Below are positions 52,089-60,123 of a stretch of 64,000 nucleotides of DNA, piece by piece. Below the pieces are notes generated by a model. That model searched no databases. It worked only from the letters and a program-made list of their open reading frames with translations, and had not been told where the DNA came from. Both the position numbers and the translations under genes were made by a program. The stretch is from Sphingopyxis sp. H053 (GTDB lineage Bacteria; Pseudomonadota; Alphaproteobacteria; Sphingomonadales; Sphingomonadaceae): NCBI RefSeq assembly GCF_001468225.1, contig NZ_LNRU01000001.1, positions 1 to 64,000 of the forward strand, written 5' to 3'. The stretch's first letter is position 1, and each line of letters begins with the position of its first letter.

Positions 52089-52160
52089 CGTCGTCCCAGC
52101 GAAAGCTGGGACCGCTATCGTCGCCAATGAACGCCAGCGATCCCAGCTTTCGCTGGGACG
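52089..52160. repeat. CGTC...GACG palindromic element, GCGAAAGC subtype, copy 2
   Basis: CGTCGTCCCAGCGAAAGCTG on the left and CAGCTTTCGCTGGGACG on the right. It lies between convergent trxB and the exosortase-associated hydrolase 1 and may serve as a shared terminator. Confidence 0.85.
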
Positions 52161-52163
52161 GCT

Positions 52164-52961
52164 TCATGATTCGAGAGCCACCAATACCCGCTGATACAGC
52201 CAGTCGGCATCCTCTCCGGCGAAGCTGTGCGACGCGCTGGCGAGGCGTTCGACCGGAAGGTGCTTGAGCGCCGACGGGCAATTTTCGACGAAAGCCTGCG
52301 CGGTGCGGTCGCCGGTCGCGAGCAGGATCGTCGCGGGTGTGTCCAGCCCCGTGATGGCCCGGTCGAGGCGCGCCGCGAGACTATCGGGCGCAGCAGGCAC
52401 GGCAGTCGCCTTGAGCGCCGAAAGCCCGCGGAACAATTTGCGGAAATCGACCTCGCCCTTGATCAGCCGCAGCAGGCTTTTCGGGTCCTTCAGCCGCGCC
52501 AGATAGCGCGCGCGGATCGCCGAAGCCGGAGGCAGCGCAGGCTCCGCGGCTTCTGCGGCGTCACTGTCGTAAGTCCACGGATTGGCGACGATCAGCCCAT
52601 CGAGCGCCAACGGCTGGTGAAGCAACAATGCGCTCGCCGCATCGCAATTGCCGAAGCCGATGATGCGCGTCACGTGCGGCGCCGCTTCGCGAAACGCCGC
52701 AATCGCCGCATTGATATCGGGTCCGCTGCTTTCGAACCCGCCATTCATGCCCTCGCTGTCGCCGATCCCGCGCCGGTCGAAACGGAACACCGGATGCCCC
52801 GCCTCGGCGACCCGCGCCGCCAGCATCGCCATGCCGCGGTGTGCGCCGCTGCGGATTTCATTGCCGCCCGACACGATCAGCAGGCCGGTCCTGCCCGCCG
52901 CATCGTCGAGGCTCGCGGCGAGCGTCGCGCCTTCGCAGGTGAAGCTCAGCTGATGCCGCAT
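52164..52961 (-). CDS. Exosortase A system-associated hydrolase 1
   Basis: 265 residues from the ATG at 52961, six bases after GGAG (an ATG four codons upstream is possible). Alpha/beta hydrolase motifs: GLLIVSGGNEIRSGAHRGMA, FRFDRRGIGDSEG, and a nucleophile elbow FGNCDAASALLLH in which Cys106 replaces Ser. This Cys form (NCDAA/LCDAA) is typical of the XrtA-linked hydrolase 1 family. It overlaps hydrolase 2 by 16 bases. It may release or transfer an acyl group during synthesis of a lipid or sugar modifier; the substrate is unknown. Confidence 0.85.
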   Translation of the reverse strand: MRHQLSFTCEGATLAASLDDAAGRTGLLIVSGGNEIRSGAHRGMAMLAARVAEAGHPVFRFDRRGIGDSEGMNGGFESSGPDINAAIAAFREAAPHVTRIIGFGNCDAASALLLHQPLALDGLIVANPWTYDSDAAEAAEPALPPASAIRARYLARLKDPKSLLRLIKGEVDFRKLFRGLSALKATAVPAAPDSLAARLDRAITGLDTPATILLATGDRTAQAFVENCPSALKHLPVERLASASHSFAGEDADWLYQRVLVALES

Positions 52962-53614
52962 GTCGTGCTCCATGCGGAAATGTCGGCGGCAATCGCAGCC
53001 GCCATCGCGGCATCCTCGCCCGGCTCGGCGCGCAGCCACAGCGGCGTTCCGGCGATGCCGTCGGCACCGAGGGCGATGTTGCGCAACGGCTCCACCGCTT
53101 GCGCCTCGCTCTTGCCGAGCTGCGCGACCATTTCGGGGGACAGTCGGTTGCCCGCGACGAGCAGCGGCCTGGTCTTCGCCTCTTCCTGCAAACTTTCGAG
53201 CGAAGAGGTCAGTCCGGCCTCGCGGTCGGCGCTCACTCTTGCACGCATCAGGGTGCGGAGCAGCGACGATCCACCGACAGGCCCCAGCCGCCACCAGGCC
53301 GCGGCTTTCACCTGGTGGTCGATCAACACGCCGCCGCGAACCGACGCCACAAGGATCGGGCCATCGATGCCCGCCGCAACCTTGACAAGCGCATCTTGCC
53401 AGCGCGCCAGATCGACCTGTTCCAAGGGAACGAGGCTTTCATTCTGCCCCGGCAGATCGGGAAGCATTGCTCCAAAACCCTCGGCCGCCAGTGCGCGCAT
53501 CGCGAGCACCAAAGTGCGGCGCGTGCGGTTCGCTTCCTCGAACAGCGGCGGGACGATCAGGATGGTGGCGCGGGGCGTGCCCGCGGGGTCGATGCGCAAT
53601 CGATGTTCGCTCAT
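52946..53614 (-). CDS. Exosortase A system-associated hydrolase 2
   Basis: 222 residues: ILIVPPLFEEANRTRRTLVLAMRALAAEGFG and DLPGQNESLVPLEQVDLARWQDAL are the hallmark blocks. The usual GxSxG elbow is not clear (VASVRGGVLIDHQ), so catalysis may be lost or use another residue. It is somewhat shorter than the typical family member (about 260). It starts 14 bases after the ACP stop and overlaps hydrolase 1. Confidence 0.8.
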   Translation of the reverse strand: MSEHRLRIDPAGTPRATILIVPPLFEEANRTRRTLVLAMRALAAEGFGAMLPDLPGQNESLVPLEQVDLARWQDALVKVAAGIDGPILVASVRGGVLIDHQVKAAAWWRLGPVGGSSLLRTLMRARVSADREAGLTSSLESLQEEAKTRPLLVAGNRLSPEMVAQLGKSEAQAVEPLRNIALGADGIAGTPLWLRAEPGEDAAMAAAIAADISAWSTTCGIS

Positions 53615-53628
53615 GCGCGCATCCGGGC

Positions 53629-53907
53629 TCAGCCGGTCACTTTGCGCAGCGAAAAGGCGAGCAAATTGCCGTAGGTTTCAAAGATTTCGCCGTCGATCTC
53701 GTCATCGTCGATCAGGATGCCCAGCCGGTCTTCCATCTCGGTCAACACCGTCGCGACCGCCATCGAATCGAATTCGGGCAGCTCGCCGAACAGGCCGCTG
53801 TCTTCGGTCAGCGCGGCGGCGCGCGCTTCGCCGAGGCCGAGCACGTCGGCGAGCAGGGCGCGAAGGGTGGCGTCGACGCCGGATGCTTTGGTAGCGGGTT
53901 CGGTCAT
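53629..53907 (-). CDS. Acyl carrier protein of the XrtA cluster
   Basis: 92 residues from the ATG at 53907, which overlaps the upstream stop in an ATGA. Four-helix ACP pattern with the phosphopantetheine site Ser48 in ELPEFDSMAVATVL and an acidic third helix (IDDDEIDGEIFETYGNLL). A dedicated carrier: it would present an acyl or amino-acyl group made by the ligase (54935) and decarboxylase (56464) to the FemAB/GNAT enzyme or hydrolases. The order of events is inference. Confidence 0.88.
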   Translation of the reverse strand: MTEPATKASGVDATLRALLADVLGLGEARAAALTEDSGLFGELPEFDSMAVATVLTEMEDRLGILIDDDEIDGEIFETYGNLLAFSLRKVTG

Positions 53908-54899
53908 GAGTCTTTCCTGAGCAGCGAACGGGCGAATGCCTTCAATGCCGGACCCCATGCCGCGACGCGCGACGGATTGAAAGCCTCGATGCGCCACAGC
54001 GGGTCGTGCCGATTCATCCAGTCGCGCTTGTACCCGTCGTTACCGGTGCCGAAATCGACGCGCTTCACGCCATCGACCTCGATCACATGGCGGAACAGCG
54101 CCGCTGACAGCAACGTACCCGGCGAGGCTTTCAGGCTGTCCTCGACATGCGCGAGCTTGTGGATGAAGGCGGTGCCGTCCTCGACCGTCCAGAACTGCGC
54201 GGCAACGGGGAGACCGTCGATACGCGCGATTCCCATGCGCAGGCGGCCGCCATCGCTCTCGGCCTCTGCAAAGGCGCGGAGCAGGGCGGGATGCCCCTCT
54301 TCTGGTTTCCAGCTCGCGGCATAGATTTGTTCGTAAGCCGCCCAGCTTCCCGGATCGAAATCGGTGAGCAGCTGAATATCGACCACGCCCTTCTTCGCCT
54401 TGCGCTGAACGGTATTGCGCAGCGCGCCGGGCCGGCTCGCCCACCAGGCGTCATGGTCCATCTCGCCCAGGTCGAGCCAATGGCGATCCCCCGCAGGCGC
54501 CTTCTTCACCCACCAGCCCGCAGCGCGTAGCGCGGCGGTCAGCGCATCGGGGTCGGCAACAGGGTAAAGCGTCAGACGCGCGGCTTTTTGGCGAAGATCG
54601 GCGAAAAGCGCGCCAAGGGCGCCGCCGCGATCGCCGTCGCCATCGAAAAGTGGCCGGATCGAAAAGCTGTACCAGTTGGTGAGGCCGGCCAGATCGCCCG
54701 GCGCCTCGACCCGCAGCGGCAACCACGCACGCGTCGCGCCCGCGCTGCCACGTGCGTCGATTCGGTCATGGCCGGCAAAGCCATGCGCGGTGAGCAGGTC
54801 GAACCATTCGGCCCGGTCGAACGGCGACGCAAAGCCGGCCGCGCGCGCTGTGGCGGGCAGCCGCTCATCATTAGCGTGATGTTCACCGTTCCCTTGCAT
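53904..54899 (-). CDS. FemAB/GNAT-type acyltransferase of the XrtA cluster
   Basis: 331 residues from the ATG at 54899. LRNTVQRKAKKGVVDIQLL, WAAYEQIYAASWKPEEGHPALLRAFAE and LPVAAQFWTVEDGTAFIHKLAHVEDSLKASPGTLL are in order typical of the FemAB-like GNAT enzymes beside XrtA genes; FGTGNDGYKRDWMN ends the fold. It is the first gene of the leftward operon and is divergent from the ligase with 35 bases between starts. It may attach an acyl or aminoacyl group from the ACP to polysaccharide or lipid. Confidence 0.82.
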   Translation of the reverse strand: MQGNGEHHANDERLPATARAAGFASPFDRAEWFDLLTAHGFAGHDRIDARGSAGATRAWLPLRVEAPGDLAGLTNWYSFSIRPLFDGDGDRGGALGALFADLRQKAARLTLYPVADPDALTAALRAAGWWVKKAPAGDRHWLDLGEMDHDAWWASRPGALRNTVQRKAKKGVVDIQLLTDFDPGSWAAYEQIYAASWKPEEGHPALLRAFAEAESDGGRLRMGIARIDGLPVAAQFWTVEDGTAFIHKLAHVEDSLKASPGTLLSAALFRHVIEVDGVKRVDFGTGNDGYKRDWMNRHDPLWRIEAFNPSRVAAWGPALKAFARSLLRKDS

Positions 54900-54934
54900 G
54901 GTGCCGCCCTCTATCACTCCTGTCCTAACAGCCG

Positions 54935-56467
54935 ATGACCAAAGCCGAAAACACATCTTCCAGGCCGATCGACCATCTCGCCCGCCGCGGCGCGCCGGAC
55001 GCGGCTGCGCTGCTGATCGGCGATCGGGTCACGACCTTCGCCGAACTCGACGCCGGCGTCGGACGGCTGGCGTCATGGCTGCTTGAACAGGCAGGCGGTC
55101 CCGGTGAACGTGTCGCGAGCTGGAGCGCCAAGACGCGGCTCGCCTGCCTGATGCCGCTCGCCGCGGCGCGCGCGGGGCTGATCCACGTGCCGGTCAATCC
55201 GCTGCTCAAGGGGCCGCAGGTGGCGCATATCCTGTCCGACAGCGGCGCGAAATTGCTCGTCACCAATGGCGCGCGCGCCGAGATGCTTGGCGACGGCCTG
55301 CCCGACGAATGTATGGTGCAGGATCTGAAAGTCGGCGAGGAAGTGATTGATTCGAGCGGGCAGGGGCTGCCCCCGTCGATTGCCGAGCCCGACGATCTCG
55401 CCGCCATCCTCTACACCAGCGGTTCGACGGGGCGCCCCAAGGGCGTGATGCTCAGCCACGCGAACCTGTGGCTCGGTGCCGAAAGCGTCGCTTCCTATCT
55501 GAAGATCGTGCCCGAAGACCGTGTGCTCGCCGTCCTGCCGCTGAGTTTCGACTATGGCCAGAACCAGCTGCTTTCGAGCTGGTATGCCGGCGCGGCGGTC
55601 GCGCCGCTCGATTATCTGACCGCGCGTGACGTCGTGAAGGCGGTGGCGCGGCACAGGGCGACGACGCTCGCGGGCGTGCCGCCGCTCTGGGTGCAGCTCG
55701 TCGAGGCCGAATGGCCCGCCGAAACCGCGGCCCATCTTAAACGCCTGACCAACAGCGGCGGCGCGCTCACGCCGTCGCTCATCGACGCGCTGCGGGCTAC
55801 CTTCCCGGGCGCCGACATCTACCCGATGTACGGGCTGACCGAGGCATTCCGCTCGACCTATCTCGACCCGAAGTTCGTCGCCGACCATCCGACGTCGATG
55901 GGCCGCGCGATCCCGCATGCCGAAATATTGGTGTGCCGACCCGACGGCACGATCACCGCCGACGAAGAACCCGGCGAACTCGTCCATTGCGGCCCGCTCG
56001 TCGCCAAGGGCTATTGGCAGGACGAAGAACGCACCGCGCAGCGTTTCAAACCCGCGCCGCGCGCGTCGCATTATGGCGGCATGGCGGTGTGGTCGGGCGA
56101 CACGGTGCGCCGCGATGCCAATCACCTCCTCTATTTCGTCGGCCGCGACGACGCGATGATCAAGACCGCCGGCAACCGCGTCAGCCCGACCGAGGTCGAG
56201 GACGTCGCGGTCGCATCGGGGCTGATCTACGAAGCCGTGGCATTCGGCGTTCCCGATCCGCGGCTCGGCGCGGCGATTGTCCTCATCGTGCGCGGCAAGG
56301 ACGGCGTCGCCGACGAGGAGGGGCTCGCGGCCTATCTCCGCCAGAACCTCCCCAATTTCATGCAGCCGCAGGCGATCGAATGGCGCGATGCCCTGCCGCG
56401 CAATCCCAATGGCAAGCTCGACCGCGTGGCGATCGCCGCCGATTGGGCCAAGGAGTTGACGGCATGA
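54935..56467 (+). CDS. Acyl-CoA ligase (AMP-forming), exosortase A-associated
   Basis: 510 residues of the ANL superfamily. P-loop ILYTSGSTGRPKGVMLSHAN is near residue 158; GLTEAFRSTYLDP, SGDTVRRDANHLLYFVGRDD, KTAGNRVSPTEVEDVA and the C-terminal catalytic Lys in LPRNPNGKLDRVAI are present. It activates a carboxylic acid as an adenylate, probably for loading onto the nearby ACP. The stop overlaps the decarboxylase start (ATGA). Confidence 0.93.
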   Translation: MTKAENTSSRPIDHLARRGAPDAAALLIGDRVTTFAELDAGVGRLASWLLEQAGGPGERVASWSAKTRLACLMPLAAARAGLIHVPVNPLLKGPQVAHILSDSGAKLLVTNGARAEMLGDGLPDECMVQDLKVGEEVIDSSGQGLPPSIAEPDDLAAILYTSGSTGRPKGVMLSHANLWLGAESVASYLKIVPEDRVLAVLPLSFDYGQNQLLSSWYAGAAVAPLDYLTARDVVKAVARHRATTLAGVPPLWVQLVEAEWPAETAAHLKRLTNSGGALTPSLIDALRATFPGADIYPMYGLTEAFRSTYLDPKFVADHPTSMGRAIPHAEILVCRPDGTITADEEPGELVHCGPLVAKGYWQDEERTAQRFKPAPRASHYGGMAVWSGDTVRRDANHLLYFVGRDDAMIKTAGNRVSPTEVEDVAVASGLIYEAVAFGVPDPRLGAAIVLIVRGKDGVADEEGLAAYLRQNLPNFMQPQAIEWRDALPRNPNGKLDRVAIAADWAKELTA

Positions 56468-57693
56468 AGCCGCATGGCCCGATCCCGCCCGGTTTCCGCG
56501 CCGATGTGAGCGGCATGTTACTCATCGGGGGCGACCGCGCCGAGGCGCTCGCCGACGTCGCGGGCGACACCCCGCTGTTCGCGTACGACAGCGCTATGCT
56601 CACCGCGCGCGTCGCCGAATGGCGCGCCGCGATGCCCGCCAAGGTGCAGCTTCATTATGCGATGAAGGCGAACCCATATGCGCCTTTGCTCGCCTTCATG
56701 GCGCGGCTGGTCGATGGGTTCGATGTCGCGTCGGGCGGCGAACTCAAAGCCGCGCTCGGCAGCGGGATGCCCGCGGGCGATATCAGTTTCGCCGGGCCCG
56801 GCAAGCGCGACCGCGAGCTCGAAGCGACGATCACCGCCGGCGCGACGCTCAATCTCGAATCGGCGGGCGAGGCGATGCGCGCGCTGTCGATCGCCCAGCA
56901 TCTTGGCCTCACGCCCAGCCTCGCGGTGCGCGTCAATCCCGACTTCGACCTCAAGGGGTCGGGCATGAAGATGGGCGGCGGCGCCAAGCCCTTCGGCGTC
57001 GATGCCGCCGAAGTGCCGGCGCTCGTCCGCCGCCTCATCGATGCGGGTGCGGACTGGCAGGGTTTCCATATTTTCGCGGGATCGCAGGCGCTCGACGCCG
57101 CCGCGATCGCCGAAACGCAGGCGCAGACGGTTGCGCTCGCGGCGCGGCTCGCGAACGAGATCGGAGAGACCCCGCCGCTCGTCAATCTCGGCGGCGGTAT
57201 GGGCGTGCCCTATTTCCCCGGCGACAAGCCGGTCGATGTGCGGGCCGTCGGAGCCGCGCTCGGCGAGACACTGGCGGCACGCGATCCGGTTCTCGCAAAA
57301 AGCCATTTCGCGATGGAGCTCGGCCGCTGGCTCGTTGCCGAGGCGGGGGTTTATCTGACCCGCATCGTCGACCGAAAGGTGAGCCACGGCGAAACCTTCC
57401 TCGTCACCGACGGCGGCCTCCACCACCAGCTCGCCGCTAGCGGCAATTTCGGCACCGTGATCCGCCGCAACTACCCGATCGTGGTCGCGGGCGCCTTCGG
57501 GCGCGAGCCCGTCGAGACCGTCTCGGTGGTCGGCTGCCTCTGCACCCCGCTCGACCGTCTCGGCGATCAGGTCGCGCTGCCGCGCGCCGAGGTTGGCGAC
57601 CTCATCGCGATCTTCCTCGCCGGCGCCTATGGCGCGAGCGCCAGCCCCGCGACCTTCCTGGGGCAGGGGCCAGCGCGCGAAATGCTCGTCTGA
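56464..57693 (+). CDS. PLP-dependent decarboxylase, exosortase A-associated
   Basis: 409 residues from the ATG at 56464. Fold III (alanine-racemase-like) with the PLP Lys68 in LHYAMKANPYAPLL; DGFDVASGGELKAAL, SFAGPGKRDRELEATI, GGGAKPFGVD, NLGGGMGVPYFPGD and the C-terminal active-site Cys region VVGCLCTPLDRLG are as in LysA/SpeC-type enzymes. It probably decarboxylates an amino acid to an amine used in the XrtA pathway. Substrate unknown. Confidence 0.92.
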   Translation: MKPHGPIPPGFRADVSGMLLIGGDRAEALADVAGDTPLFAYDSAMLTARVAEWRAAMPAKVQLHYAMKANPYAPLLAFMARLVDGFDVASGGELKAALGSGMPAGDISFAGPGKRDRELEATITAGATLNLESAGEAMRALSIAQHLGLTPSLAVRVNPDFDLKGSGMKMGGGAKPFGVDAAEVPALVRRLIDAGADWQGFHIFAGSQALDAAAIAETQAQTVALAARLANEIGETPPLVNLGGGMGVPYFPGDKPVDVRAVGAALGETLAARDPVLAKSHFAMELGRWLVAEAGVYLTRIVDRKVSHGETFLVTDGGLHHQLAASGNFGTVIRRNYPIVVAGAFGREPVETVSVVGCLCTPLDRLGDQVALPRAEVGDLIAIFLAGAYGASASPATFLGQGPAREMLV

Positions 57694-57865
57694 CGCGCCA
57701 GAATCTGTTCCTTATCGGGACAAAATCGGACAAGCGCGGTCCAAACTTAGTTCAATACTAACATTATGTTCACCCTTTTCGAGCAATGGCGGAAGCTGAC
57801 GCAATGGCTGTCGCCGCGGAGTTCCGGACCGCGGTTCCCCTGACGGCTCGAAAGGTTGATGGATT

Positions 57866-58522
57866 ATGGCTTCGTTCCCCTCGCTCCGCATCGCGCGCGC
57901 CGCGCTCGTATCGGGCATCGCCGCGACCGCGCTGACGGGTTGCATGGGCGCCGGCGGCAACGCGCCGCAGCTGCCGAGCGCGAACTTTGTTCAGAACCAG
58001 GAAGGGCCGGGCGAGGAATATATCATCGGCCCGCTCGACGAGCTCCAGATCTTCGTGTGGCGCAACCCCGAACTCGGCGGCAAGGTGCAGGTCCGCCCCG
58101 ACGGCCGCATCACCACGCCGCTGATCACCGACATGCCCGCCGTGGGGAAAACCCCCACGATGTTGCAGCAGGACATCAAGCTCCAGCTCAGCCAATATAT
58201 TACCGATCCGATCGTCAGCGTGATCGTCACCAGCTTCAACAGCACCTTCTCGCAGCAGATCCGCGTTGTCGGCGCGACCGAGAAACCCGCTTCGATCCCT
58301 TTCCGCGCCAACATGACCGTGCTCGACGCAATGATTGCAGTCGGCGGCCTCGGCGAATATGCCGCTGGAAACAAAGCGCGACTCGTCCGTTTCGACAAGG
58401 GCAGTGGGAAGCAGCAGGAGTTCGGCCTGCGGCTTAATGACCTGATCAAGCGCGGCGACATCAAGGCGAATGTGCGGCTGCAGCCCGGCGATGTGATCAT
58501 CATCCCCGAAAGCATGTTCTGA
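57866..58522 (+). CDS. XrtA-system polysaccharide export lipoprotein (Wza-like)
   Basis: 218 residues with a lipobox ALTGC (Cys26). YIIGPLDELQIFVWRNPELGGKVQVRPDGRI is the polysaccharide export (Poly_export) domain start; a SLBB-like segment (IRVVGATEKPASIPFRANMTVLDA) and RLQPGDVIIIPES end the protein. It is shorter than Wza, as in the XrtA-linked family, and should form an outer-membrane or periplasmic channel for polysaccharide. It follows an AT-rich gap of 172 bases that likely holds an internal promoter. Confidence 0.92.
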   Translation: MASFPSLRIARAALVSGIAATALTGCMGAGGNAPQLPSANFVQNQEGPGEEYIIGPLDELQIFVWRNPELGGKVQVRPDGRITTPLITDMPAVGKTPTMLQQDIKLQLSQYITDPIVSVIVTSFNSTFSQQIRVVGATEKPASIPFRANMTVLDAMIAVGGLGEYAAGNKARLVRFDKGSGKQQEFGLRLNDLIKRGDIKANVRLQPGDVIIIPESMF

Positions 58523-58567
58523 CCGTAGCCGCCACCCCACCCATCTCCCAAGGATCGATTTCGAGCG

Positions 58568-60109
58568 ATGACCAGCCTTTACGACGAATTCCGGGTAGCG
58601 CTGCACAGCGTCTGGACGCGCCGGTGGCTCGTGCTGGCGGTGGCGTGGGGAATCTGCATCCTCGGCTGGCTCGCGATCGCGTCGATTCCCAACCGCTATG
58701 ACAGCCGCGCGCGCCTGCTCGTCGACGTCAACGAAATCCTGCCCGACGACGCGCAGGGTGGCGGCGGGCGTCCGCAGCTCGACCAGATTCGCGAAACGCT
58801 GACCAGCGCGCGCAACATGGAAAAGGTCGCGGCGACGACCGGCCTGCTTCCCGCCGGCGCGAACGAGCGCGAAAAGGCCGGCGCGGTCGGCATGCTGCAA
58901 AAGAATATCAAGGTCATCCCGCAGCAGGACAATATCTTCGAAATCACCTCGAGCGTCGCGGTCGGCAGCCTGTCCGACGCCGACAATGCCAAGCTCGCCT
59001 CGGGCGTGCTCGACAGCCTGATCACCGTGTTCCGCGACGACCAGCTGCGCGGTGGCCGGATGAACGCGCGCGAGGGGCTGAAATTCCTCGACGCGCAGAT
59101 CGCCGACCGCGAAAAGGCGCTGCGCGAGGTCGAAGCGCGCCGCGGCGCGTTCGAGGCGCAGAACATCGGCCTGATCCCGGGCGGCAGCGGATCGCCGGCG
59201 CAGCGCGTCGAAGCCGCGCGCGCCGAACTCGGCCAGATCGATTCGCAGCTCGTGTCGGCGCAGGCGCAGCTCGCCGCCGCCAACGGCCAGCTCTCCTCGA
59301 CCCCCGCGACGATCAACATTCCCGGCATGGGCAGCGTCGGCGGCGGCGTCGCGCGCCAGCAGCTTGCCGGGGCGCAGAACGAACTGTCGTCGATGCGCGC
59401 ACGCGGGCTGACCGACGCGCACCCCGACGTGATCGCGCTGAAAAGCCAGATCGCCTCGCTGAAAGCGATGGCCGACCGCGAAGGCGCGGGCGCGGGTGGC
59501 GGCGGCAACTCGCAGAATCCCGCCTATGCCTCACTGTCGGCGATGCGCGCCGAGCGCCAGGCGACGGTCAGCGCGTTGTCGTCGCGCAAGGCGCAGCTCA
59601 CCGGTGACATCGCCAAGATCACCTCGCAGCAGATCCAGAATCCCGGCATCGCTGCCGAATACGACCGGATCAACGGCGAATATACCGCGTTTAAGGCGCA
59701 GTATGACAAATTGCTCGCGCAGCGCGAACAGGTCCGCATGCGGGGCGAGGTGCAGACCGAAACCGACGCGATCAAGATCGAACTGCTCGACCCGCCGTCG
59801 AAACCGACCAGCCCCGCCGCACCCAACCGGCCCTTGTTCCTGACGCTCGTCCTGCTCGCGGGCATCGGCGGCGGCATCGGCGCCGCCTTCGGTCTCGCTC
59901 AGGTGCGCACCAGCTACGCGACCGCCGCGAAGCTCGAACGCGCGAGCGGCCTGCCGGTGATCGGGTCGATCACCGAAGTCGTGACGGCAGAACGCCATCT
60001 CGACCGGCGCAAGAAACTCGTCTGGCTGGCGAGTGGCGGAGGCGCGCTGGTCGGGCTCTACGCCTTGTTGCTGGTCGTCGAATTCATCCAACGCGGCATG
60101 GTTGCGTGA
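58568..60109 (+). CDS. XrtA-system polysaccharide chain-length determinant (Wzz/GNVR type)
   Basis: 513 residues: an N-terminal membrane helix (about 20-40), the Wzz domain (NRYDSRARLLVDVNEILPDD), a long periplasmic coiled coil (about 160-400, with LKFLDAQIADREKALREVEARRG) and GNVR region, a second membrane helix (about 430-450), and a further hydrophobic end (residues 490-510). It sets polymer length with the kinase encoded next. Its stop lies 14 bases before the kinase ATG. Confidence 0.9.
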   Translation: MTSLYDEFRVALHSVWTRRWLVLAVAWGICILGWLAIASIPNRYDSRARLLVDVNEILPDDAQGGGGRPQLDQIRETLTSARNMEKVAATTGLLPAGANEREKAGAVGMLQKNIKVIPQQDNIFEITSSVAVGSLSDADNAKLASGVLDSLITVFRDDQLRGGRMNAREGLKFLDAQIADREKALREVEARRGAFEAQNIGLIPGGSGSPAQRVEAARAELGQIDSQLVSAQAQLAAANGQLSSTPATINIPGMGSVGGGVARQQLAGAQNELSSMRARGLTDAHPDVIALKSQIASLKAMADREGAGAGGGGNSQNPAYASLSAMRAERQATVSALSSRKAQLTGDIAKITSQQIQNPGIAAEYDRINGEYTAFKAQYDKLLAQREQVRMRGEVQTETDAIKIELLDPPSKPTSPAAPNRPLFLTLVLLAGIGGGIGAAFGLAQVRTSYATAAKLERASGLPVIGSITEVVTAERHLDRRKKLVWLASGGGALVGLYALLLVVEFIQRGMVA

Positions 60110-60123
60110 CGGGGGACGATGAC

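Noticed and set aside
18229..52160. Spaced palindromes considered as a CRISPR array
   Set aside because: They are tens of kilobases apart, each is a double hairpin, and there are no regularly spaced repeats, unique spacers or cas genes.
57766..57843. 25-codon Trp-containing frame (MFTLFEQWRKLTQWL...) before the export lipoprotein
   Set aside because: No Shine-Dalgarno precedes it and no pairing switch with the downstream ribosome site was found, unlike the Mg2+ transporter leader; kept only as a weak possibility.
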